DNA of 5,237 nucleotides, from contig DASVDK010000048.1 of NCBI GenBank assembly GCA_036381125.1, forward strand, positions 1-5,237, in the 5' to 3' direction. Positions 1-4,587 of the stretch are shown here, one piece after another. The position numbers were made by a program, and so were the translations under genes. The notes below the pieces were generated by a model that was not told where the DNA came from, did not search any database, and was given only the letters and a program-made list of their open reading frames with translations. The number at the start of each line of letters is the position of its first letter. The first letter of the stretch is position 1. The DNA is from DASVDK01 sp036381125 [NCBI: Thermodesulfobacteriota bacterium]. GTDB lineage: Bacteria; DASVDK01.

Positions 1-112
1 CGATCAGCACGCAGATCTCCCCCGCGGGCACATCGAGCGAGACGTCGTCGACCGCCCGGATGGTCTGGCCTCCCGAGGCGAAGACCTTGGAGACGTGCTC
101 GAGGCGGATCAC
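1..112 (-). CDS. ABC transporter ATP-binding protein, N-terminal fragment
   Basis: Only the first 37 codons are in the window; the gene continues past the left edge. Reading from a GTG at 112-110, the protein begins VIRLEHVSKVF and continues with AVDDVSLDVPAGEICVLI. This is the first beta-strand region of an ABC ATPase up to the residues just before the Walker A loop, which would lie off the edge. The wording GEICVLI preceded by AVDDVSL resembles ATPases of the osmoprotectant/quaternary-amine (OpuCA/OsmV) type, but too little is visible to assign a substrate. Methionine-type or other importers remain possible. The GTG overlaps the stop of the RpiR regulator upstream (GTGA), so the two are almost certainly co-transcribed and translationally coupled. 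The protein would power a membrane transporter from the cytoplasmic side, probably an importer whose permease and binding-protein genes lie further left. Confidence 0.8.
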   Translation of the reverse strand, partial: MIRLEHVSKVFASGGQTIRAVDDVSLDVPAGEICVLI

Positions 113-1062
113 GGCCTCTGCTCGGGCGCCCGCTCGGCGCCGTCGGGTTCGTCCTCCCAGGCGAGGAGGTTCCCCCGGTAGGGCGTCGGCCGGGTGCCGC
201 TGCGCACGTAGGTGCCGATCTCGGCCGCGACGTCCTCGAGCGCCTGCAGGCGCTCCAGGGCGCGGTCGCCGAGCCGGACGCCGAGCTCCGAGACGACGCA
301 GTTGATGAGCGCGGCCGGCGCGGCCAGGGAACCGACGAAGTCGAGCATGCTCGCCCTCGCGAAGAGCGCGACCTCCGCGAGCGGCAGGATGGGCGACAGC
401 GGGCTGTCGGTGATGGCGAGGATGCGCACGCCGAGCCTGCGCGCGTAGCGGACGAGCGCGACGAGGTCGCTCGGGTACCGCGCGAAGGCGATCGCGACGA
501 GCGTGTCCGTCCTGTCCATCAGCCGGACGCGGTCGTAGAGGGACGAGTCGGCCCGCGTGAAGGACTCGACGTTCGCCTTGATCTTCCCCAGGGAGTAGCC
601 GAAGTAGATCGTGAGCGGGCTCACGTAGCGGAAGCCGACGATCGTGACCCGCTCGGACGCGCGGAGCGCCTCCACGAAGCGCTCGAGCTGGGTCTCGGAG
701 AACGAGCGGGCGAGGGCGCGCAGGCTCTCGAAGTCCGCGTCGATGATCCGCCTGAGGAGGGCCGCGGGGGACCGGTTGGCCGCCGGCAGCGTCTTGAGCC
801 GCTCGACGCCGGTCAGGTCGAAGTTGAGCTGATCCTGGATGCTCTCCCGGAAGGCGTCGAAGCTCGTGTAGCCGAGGAGCACCGGGAAGCGGACGACCGT
901 TGCCAGGCTCACGCCGGCTGCCGCGGCGAGTTCCCGCGTGCTCATGAAGGCCGCCTTCACGTAGTTCTCGCTCACGTAGGCCGCCAGTTGCGCCATCCGC
1001 GGGGAGAGCGACGGCTGCACCGCCGCCAGCCTGGCCAGGAAGTTGTCGTCGGGATGAATCAT
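109..1062 (-). CDS. RpiR-family transcriptional regulator (HTH + SIS domain)
   Basis: This is a 317-residue DNA-binding regulator of the RpiR/MurR type. Residues about 5-80 form the N-terminal HTH_6 domain, with the helix-turn-helix around 41-60 (STRELAAAAGVSLATVVRFP), and residues about 125-260 form a SIS domain of the kind that binds phosphosugars or related metabolites. The core ERVTIVGFRYVSPL (137-150) and later RILAITDSPLSP (213-224) are typical SIS strand-loop segments. Length is close to the family norm of about 280-310. I chose the ATG at 1062-1060. The open frame runs on to 1185, but those 41 extra residues are not HTH_6-like and would be encoded across a good promoter. The Shine-Dalgarno is weak (AAGA about 6 nt upstream). 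A GAATCA-TT-TGATTC palindrome covers the start codon, which suggests autorepression. The gene leads an operon with the ABC ATPase (4-bp overlap) and is divergent from the hydrolase gene. The tail from about 288 is proline- and charge-rich and looks disordered. The effector cannot be told from sequence. Confidence 0.92.
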   Translation of the reverse strand: MIHPDDNFLARLAAVQPSLSPRMAQLAAYVSENYVKAAFMSTRELAAAAGVSLATVVRFPVLLGYTSFDAFRESIQDQLNFDLTGVERLKTLPAANRSPAALLRRIIDADFESLRALARSFSETQLERFVEALRASERVTIVGFRYVSPLTIYFGYSLGKIKANVESFTRADSSLYDRVRLMDRTDTLVAIAFARYPSDLVALVRYARRLGVRILAITDSPLSPILPLAEVALFARASMLDFVGSLAAPAALINCVVSELGVRLGDRALERLQALEDVAAEIGTYVRSGTRPTPYRGNLLAWEDEPDGAERAPEQRP

Positions 1063-1069
1063 TTGATTC
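1056..1069. promoter_or_regulatory. Palindromic operator candidate 1 (GAATCATTTGATTC)
   Basis: This is a 6-bp perfect inverted repeat, GAATCA and TGATTC, around a TT centre. It covers the rpiR ATG and lies about 20-35 nt downstream of the transcription start predicted for the minus-strand promoter at 1097-1125. A near-identical copy sits at 1210-1223. A bound protein here would block elongation or initiation of the rpiR-ABC operon. The RpiR protein is the obvious ligand by position; this is inference. Confidence 0.6.
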
Positions 1070-1096
1070 TTACCATGAGTAACCAGGATCACGGGC

Positions 1097-1125
1097 AGCC
1101 TAGAATGTGCAGAACGGCATGTCAA
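1097..1125 (-). promoter_or_regulatory. Likely sigma70-type promoter of the rpiR-ABC operon
   Basis: On the minus strand a perfect TTGACA -35 (plus-strand 1125-1120) is followed after exactly 17 nt by TAGGCT (1102-1097), a moderate -10 matching the first two and last consensus positions. Transcription would start near 1090, leaving a leader of about 28 nt before the ATG at 1062. The region is AT-richer than the coding DNA around it. The -10 is the weaker element. Confidence 0.5.
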
Positions 1126-1199
1126 GCCCAACAATCCCATGTTCTTGATGAAGCAATCCCTGTGGCGCTGCTCCCGAAGAAGCATACGATGCCAGAGTC

Positions 1200-1228
1200 T
1201 TGACTGTACGAATCATTAGATTCAGACT
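1200..1228 (+). promoter_or_regulatory. Likely promoter of the hydrolase-amidotransferase operon
   Basis: TTGACT at 1200-1205 is a good -35. A 17-nt spacer leads to CAGACT (1223-1228), a poor -10 matching at three positions. Operator candidate 2 fills most of the spacer and touches the -10, the classic place for a repressor. Transcription would start near 1235, about 38 nt before the GTG at 1273. The weak -10 lowers confidence. Another start point in this stretch is possible. Confidence 0.4.
1210..1223. promoter_or_regulatory. Palindromic operator candidate 2 (GAATCATTAGATTC)
   Basis: A 5-bp inverted repeat, GAATC and GATTC, surrounds ATTA and differs from candidate 1 at only two of 14 bases (TTTG versus TTAG reading from the centre). 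The two centres are 154 bp apart, close to 14.7 helical turns. The position inside the promoter spacer points to repression of the hydrolase operon, presumably by the RpiR protein encoded next door. Confidence 0.6.
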
Positions 1229-1272
1229 GCGCTGGCAGAGGCCCGGAGCGGGCCGGTCCGGAGAGGTGCAAC

Positions 1273-2196
1273 GTGCAGACACGAGAGGTCGTTTTCTACA
1301 GCGATGGCGTCCGCCTGGATGGGCTCCTTCAGCGCCCCGACGGACTGCGGACGGGGGAGCGGCGACCCGCCGTGGTCCTCTGCTCGGGGTTCCAGGGACT
1401 CAAGGAGATCATCCCGGCGAAGCTCTGGGGTCCGTTCACGGCCGCCGGCTACGTCTGCCTGGCCTTCGACTACCGCGGCTTCGGGACGAGCGACGGCGAG
1501 CGGGGCCGCATGCTGCCGCTCGAGCAGGTCGAGGACATCCGCAACGCGATCACCTTCCTCGAGCAGCAACCCGAGGTCGATCCGAAGGCGATCGGCCTCC
1601 TGGGCTGGGGCTTCGGCGGCGGGGTCGTCGTGCAGACCGCGGCCGACGACGCCCGCGTCCGCGCGGTCGCCTGCCTGAACGGCATCGGTGACGGCGGGCG
1701 GGCCGTGCGCGACTCCCGGCCCTACGTCGACTGGCTCGCGATGCAGGACCGGATCGCGGAGGACCGCGTGCGCCGCGTGGTGACCGGGCGGTCGGAGCGG
1801 GTGAGCCCGTGGGACGTCGTCCCGCTCGACCCGACCACCCGCGAGAACGTCGACGAGGACATGTACGGTCGCCACTCGCGATTCGGCGTCGACGTCTCGC
1901 TGCAGTCGGCCGAGGCCTACTACGCCTTCCGCCCGGAGCGGTCGGTGCATCGCATCAGCCCGCGGCCGCTTCTCATCGTCCACGGCGTGCGCAACGGCCT
2001 TCACCCGATCGACGAGGCGCGCCGCCTGTACGCGCGAGCGCGCGAGCCGAAGACCCTCATCGAGGTCGCGGACGGGCACCACCTCGACTGGATCCAGCCC
2101 GATCACCCGCTCTACCGGACCACCGTCCCGAGCATCGTCGAGTGGTTCCTCGCCCACCTTCCGGTGGGGGAGACGCCGGCGTCGCGACGCCCGTGA
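1273..2196 (+). CDS. Alpha/beta-hydrolase-fold protein lacking the nucleophile serine
   Basis: This is a 307-residue cytoplasmic protein with no signal peptide. It resembles the dienelactone hydrolase/FrsA-like alpha/beta hydrolases: VVLCSGFQGLKE (34-45) is the oxyanion-loop strand, AFDYRGFGTSDGE (64-76) the usual strand-loop, and DPKAIGLLGWGFGGG (103-117) the nucleophile elbow. In the elbow, where active members have G-x-Ser-x-G, residue 113 is Gly (codon GGC). The acid position after VHG reads R240-N241 rather than Asp. The histidine appears kept (GHH, 268-270). The usual HG of the oxyanion loop is S38-G39. The GTG start is supported by GAGAGG at 1261-1266, 6 nt upstream. The stop overlaps the next gene's start (GTGA). 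The fold and the hydrolase relationship are fairly sure. Ester hydrolysis cannot be assumed, and a lyase-like, binding or altered-mechanism role is possible. It is divergent from rpiR and probably controlled by it. Confidence 0.9.
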   Translation: MQTREVVFYSDGVRLDGLLQRPDGLRTGERRPAVVLCSGFQGLKEIIPAKLWGPFTAAGYVCLAFDYRGFGTSDGERGRMLPLEQVEDIRNAITFLEQQPEVDPKAIGLLGWGFGGGVVVQTAADDARVRAVACLNGIGDGGRAVRDSRPYVDWLAMQDRIAEDRVRRVVTGRSERVSPWDVVPLDPTTRENVDEDMYGRHSRFGVDVSLQSAEAYYAFRPERSVHRISPRPLLIVHGVRNGLHPIDEARRLYARAREPKTLIEVADGHHLDWIQPDHPLYRTTVPSIVEWFLAHLPVGETPASRRP

Positions 2197-2876
2197 CGGT
2201 GCTCTACGTCGACCTCGAGCACGAACGGGTCCTCGCCGATCCGGCGCGTGCGAAAGGCCACCTCGCCCGGCGCGAGGCCGGCCGCGCGCGCCTCGCCGAG
2301 GCGGCCGGGGAGGGGTGCGACGTCGTCCGGTTCACCGAGGTCTCCCGGGAGCGGCTCGAGGCCGTCGGGCCCACGGCCGTCGTGATCAGCGGCAGCACGA
2401 CCGACTGGGCCGAGTACGACCCGGCGACGCTCGAGCCGCTCGTCGAGGCCGTGCGCGCGGCGCCCGTCCCCATCCTCGGCATCTGCGCGGGGCACCAGTT
2501 GATCGGCCGCGCCCACGGCGCGGCGTGGGGTCCGCTCGGCCCGCTCGCGCCGGGAGAGGCCGATCCCGATCCCCGCTTCGCGCCGGGGCAACGCAAGGAG
2601 CGAGGCTTCCTCGAGGTCCGGCTCGACACCGCCTGCCCGCTCTTCCGCGGCCTCGAGTCGAGGGCCGACGTCTTCCAGTCGCACTACTGGCACCTCGTCG
2701 ACGTGCCGGAGGGTTTCCTCCGCCGTGCCAGCTCGCCCTGGTCGCCCGTTCAGGCCCTCGAGCGGCTCGACCGCCCCGTCTTCGGCGTCCAGTTCCACCC
2801 CGAGCGCTACGACCAGGCCCACCCCGCCGGACTCGCGGTGCTGCGGAACTTCTTCGAGGCGGCCAGGGGCCGCTGA
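2193..2876 (+). CDS. Class I glutamine amidotransferase-like protein
   Basis: This is a 227-residue single-domain protein of the GATase_1 fold. Key parts are a Gly/Ser loop SGSTTDW (66-72), the nucleophile elbow GICAGHQLIG (96-105) with catalytic Cys98, and the GVQFHPE motif (198-204) giving His202 and Glu204. The full Cys-His-Glu triad is therefore present. The family releases ammonia from glutamine or, in stand-alone members, acts on other gamma-glutamyl amides. No synthetase partner is encoded in the window, so the acceptor is unknown. I chose the GTG at 2193, which overlaps the hydrolase stop and begins MTVLYVDLE. The open frame extends far upstream, but that part is the hydrolase gene in another frame. 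A G-rich stretch (2165-2172) is too far away to be a normal ribosome site, so coupling to the hydrolase is likely. The enzyme probably works in the same pathway as the hydrolase. Confidence 0.92.
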   Translation: MTVLYVDLEHERVLADPARAKGHLARREAGRARLAEAAGEGCDVVRFTEVSRERLEAVGPTAVVISGSTTDWAEYDPATLEPLVEAVRAAPVPILGICAGHQLIGRAHGAAWGPLGPLAPGEADPDPRFAPGQRKERGFLEVRLDTACPLFRGLESRADVFQSHYWHLVDVPEGFLRRASSPWSPVQALERLDRPVFGVQFHPERYDQAHPAGLAVLRNFFEAARGR

Positions 2877-2885
2877 TCCCGCGGG

Positions 2886-2901
2886 CGGCAGGCGACTGCC
2901 G
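2886..2901 (+). terminator. Small hairpin with GNRA-type loop after the amidotransferase gene
   Basis: CGGCAG-GCGA-CTGCCG is a perfect 6-bp stem closed by a GCGA tetraloop, starting 10 nt after the stop codon. No U-run follows, so it is not a standard intrinsic terminator. It could be a 3'-end stabilising hairpin or assist factor-dependent termination. An overlapping weaker stem (GCCGG 2898-2902 with CCGGC 2910-2914) would compete with it. Confidence 0.3.
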
Positions 2902-2926
2902 GTACTCGCCCGGCCGATGAGACAAT

Positions 2927-2947
2927 TATGTTGACTTGGTGAACATA
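2927..2947. repeat. Gapped inverted repeat TATGTT-N9-AACATA
   Basis: Perfect 6-bp arms at 2927-2932 and 2942-2947 flank a 9-nt centre. The repeat spans the -35 of the tetR promoter and overlaps the left half of the 14-bp palindrome at 2944-2957. It may be a second half-overlapping binding site or a chance result of the local AT-rich sequence. Confidence 0.3.
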
Positions 2948-2959
2948 GTTAACTATGCT
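2931..2959 (+). promoter_or_regulatory. Sigma70-type promoter of the tetR operon
   Basis: TTGACT (2931-2936), a 17-nt spacer and TATGCT (2954-2959) form a good -35/-10 pair within a short AT-rich island in otherwise GC-rich DNA. Transcription would start near 2966, giving a leader of about 20 nt before the GTG at 2986. A perfect palindrome occupies the spacer and part of the -10. Confidence 0.65.
2944..2957. promoter_or_regulatory. TetR-type operator, perfect palindrome CATAGTTAACTATG
   Basis: All 14 bases form an uninterrupted palindrome lying between the -35 and -10 and overlapping the -10 by four bases. TetR-family proteins commonly bind such sites and repress their own promoter, and the first gene downstream is a TetR regulator. 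Binding by that protein is inferred from position. Confidence 0.7.
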
Positions 2960-2985
2960 GTCCTTGTTTACGGAGGGCGACGAGG

Positions 2986-3609
2986 GTGGGCACGGTCGAG
3001 CGACGGGAACGCGAGCGGGCCGCCACGCGGGCGAAGATCCTCGACGCCGCGCGCGAGCTGTTCGTCACCGAGGGGTACGACGCCGTCACCATGCGGCGGA
3101 TCGCCGACCGGATCGAGTACACCGCGGCGGCGCTCTACCGGCACTTCCCGGACAGGCAGGCGCTCCTCGACGCGGTCGTCGAGGCCGACTTCCGGACCTT
3201 CGCCGACGCGCTGCGCGCGAGGGTGGGGGACGAGGCCGACCCGATCGAGCGCATCCGGCTTGCCGGCCTCGCGTACGTCGACTTCGCCGTCCGCTACCCG
3301 AGCCACTACCGGCTCCTCTTCATGACCCCGCGTCCCGAGAGACCGGGGAGCGCGTCCGGGGCCGCCGGCCGCGACGCCTACCTGATCCTCCGCCGCGCGG
3401 TCGAGGCCGCGCTCGCCGCCGGCCGCTTCCGTCCCGACCTGACCGACCCCGGCGTCGTCACGCATGCCCTCTGGGCCGCGGTGCACGGCGTCGCCGCCCT
3501 CCACGTCGCCCGCCAGGGCGGCTCCGTCCCCGAGGCCGAGCCGAGGAGCGTCGCGGCCGTCGTCTGCGACGCCGTCCTCGACGGCCTCGCCAGGAGGAGG
3601 CCCCGATGA
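2986..3609 (+). CDS. TetR/AcrR-family regulator with WHG-type C-terminal domain
   Basis: This is a 207-residue regulator. Residues about 14-60 form the TetR_N domain: ATRAKILDAARELFVTEGYD leads into the helix-turn-helix VTMRRIADRIEYTAAALYRH (34-53). The C-terminal half carries W163, H167 and G168 in WAAVHGVAAL, the signature of the WHG (TetR_C_33-like) ligand-binding domain. The GTG start has a strong ribosome site, GGAGGG at 2972-2977, 8 nt upstream. The protein most likely binds the palindrome in its own promoter and represses this operon until a small, probably hydrophobic, ligand is present. The ligand cannot be deduced. The stop overlaps the ATG of the membrane-protein gene (ATGA), so regulator and membrane protein are co-expressed. 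Confidence 0.95.
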   Translation: MGTVERRERERAATRAKILDAARELFVTEGYDAVTMRRIADRIEYTAAALYRHFPDRQALLDAVVEADFRTFADALRARVGDEADPIERIRLAGLAYVDFAVRYPSHYRLLFMTPRPERPGSASGAAGRDAYLILRRAVEAALAAGRFRPDLTDPGVVTHALWAAVHGVAALHVARQGGSVPEAEPRSVAAVVCDAVLDGLARRRPR

Positions 3610-4499
3610 ACACCGACGTGACCCGTCCGCTCGTCCGCCTCTCGCTCGGGATGGCGGCCCTCGTGCCGCTCCTCGTCATCGGTCTGGTGATCGATCCGCG
3701 CGTCGTCACCGGCGCGCCGGTCTGGCAGAAGCCGCTCAAGTTCGTCCTCTCGATCGCGATCTACGCCGGCAGCCTCGCCCTGATCCTCCGGCACGTCGAC
3801 GTCTGGCCCGGCCGGCTTCGCGTCGCGAGCCGCGTCGTCGCCTGGGGCCTCTGGCTCGAGATCGCGATCATCTCGCTCCAGGCCGCGCGCGGCACGAGGA
3901 GCCACTTCAACGACGCCACCCCCTTCGACGAGGCCCTCTTCCAGGTCATGGGGGCGGGGATCGTCGCCGTGACGCTGGCGTCGGCCGTCATCGCCGCCGC
4001 CCTCTTCCGCCAGCGCTTCGCCGACCGCGCGCTCGGCTGGGCGGTGCGGCTCGGGCTCGTGCTGTCGATCGCCGGCGCGCTCCTCGGCGGCGCGATGATC
4101 GGGCTCGGCGCCCACACCGTCGGCGCGCCCGACGGCGGCGCGGGGCTCCCCTTCGCGAACTGGAGCACCGGCCACGGCGACCTCCGGGCGGCGCACTTCG
4201 CCGGCCTCCACGCCCTCCAGGTCCTGCCCCTCCTGGCGCTCGTCACCCGCCGCCTGCGCCGTCCCCGTGACGAGCGGCAGCGGGTCGCCCTCGTGCTCGT
4301 CGGCGCCGCGAGCTACGCCGGCCTCGTCGCGATCCTCTTCTGGCAGGCCCTGCGCGGCGAGTCGATCGTCGCCTCCGGGTCGCAGTCGCTCCCGGTGTTC
4401 CTTGCCTGGTTCGGCCTCTCGGCCGCGGCCGCGATGCTCGTCGGCCCGCGGCGGTCGCCCTCCGGCGGCGGCCCGCTGTCGAGGGCCGTTCGGCCGTGA
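3606..4499 (+). CDS. Polytopic membrane protein of unknown function (about 8 helices)
   Basis: This is a 297-residue protein with hydrophobic segments near residues 11-30, 43-61, 74-93, 111-133, 144-168, 195-213, 227-248 and 262-280, so about eight membrane helices. I do not recognise a named function. Noticeable polar motifs are WQKPLKF (40-46) entering helix 2, SHFNDATPFDE (99-109) in the loop before helix 4, and GHGDLRAAHFAGLHALQ (189-205) entering helix 6. The histidines at 100, 170, 190, 197 and 202 lie in or near loops and helix ends and could bind metal, haem or a polar ligand; this is speculation. The ATG is preceded by AGGAGGAGG (3592-3600) 5 nt upstream and overlaps the tetR stop. 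The stop overlaps the next GTG. Position right behind a TetR gene is what one sees for efflux or membrane-modifying proteins, but no transporter family is evident. Confidence 0.9.
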   Translation: MNTDVTRPLVRLSLGMAALVPLLVIGLVIDPRVVTGAPVWQKPLKFVLSIAIYAGSLALILRHVDVWPGRLRVASRVVAWGLWLEIAIISLQAARGTRSHFNDATPFDEALFQVMGAGIVAVTLASAVIAAALFRQRFADRALGWAVRLGLVLSIAGALLGGAMIGLGAHTVGAPDGGAGLPFANWSTGHGDLRAAHFAGLHALQVLPLLALVTRRLRRPRDERQRVALVLVGAASYAGLVAILFWQALRGESIVASGSQSLPVFLAWFGLSAAAAMLVGPRRSPSGGGPLSRAVRP

Positions 4500-4585
4500 G
4501 CCTCGAGGCGCTCTTCGAGGCCGCCGGCGCGCTCGCGATCGCCGGGTGGGTCCACTACCTCGCCTTCGACCTCTTCGTCGGCGCC
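4496..4585 (+). pseudogene. ABA4-like (DUF4281) membrane protein fragment, broken at 4585
   Basis: Thirty codons from a GTG that overlaps the membrane-protein stop (GTGA) read SLEALFEAAGALAIAG followed by WVHYLAFDLFVGA. The second string is close to the most conserved stretch of ABA4-like/DUF4281 membrane proteins, where the next residue is usually Trp and another membrane segment follows. Here the reading turns at once into Glu, Asp and Arg-rich sequence (ELADETEDDQDG) that is only the antisense of a permease gene. The recognised stretch normally sits in the second half of the family, so this gene also seems to start midway through the domain and lack the first helices. The break at the C-terminal side is more certain than the short N-terminus. 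Whether the gene is really broken or cut by a false assembly join cannot be decided here. Confidence 0.6.
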
Positions 4586-4587
4586 GA
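4578..4587. other. Junction between two unrelated broken genes at palindrome TCGGCGCCGA
   Basis: To the left the sequence codes for a DUF4281 protein on the plus strand. To the right it codes for an NCS2 permease on the minus strand. Both similarities end within a few bases of this perfect 10-bp palindrome, and the inner GGCGCC fits both genes (Gly-Ala in VGA and in KLGA). This is what a microhomology join, an inversion endpoint or an assembly chimera would leave. Confidence 0.6.

Noticed and set aside
1063-1185. A 41-residue N-terminal extension of the RpiR protein
   Set aside because: The extra part is not like HTH_6 N-termini and is encoded across a TTGACA-N17-TAGGCT promoter. The ATG at 1062 gives the normal family length.
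1222-2157. A 311-codon minus-strand open frame opposite the hydrolase gene
   Set aside because: It has no recognisable domain. The plus strand carries clear alpha/beta-hydrolase motifs, a ribosome site and a coupled neighbour.
1809-2192. An upstream extension of the amidotransferase reading frame
   Set aside because: The extension is Arg/Pro-rich and lies entirely within the hydrolase gene in another frame. The fold starts at the GTG at 2193.
2112-2822. A 236-codon minus-strand open frame opposite the amidotransferase gene
   Set aside because: Its composition is biased and it has no motifs. The plus strand has the complete Cys-His-Glu triad motifs.
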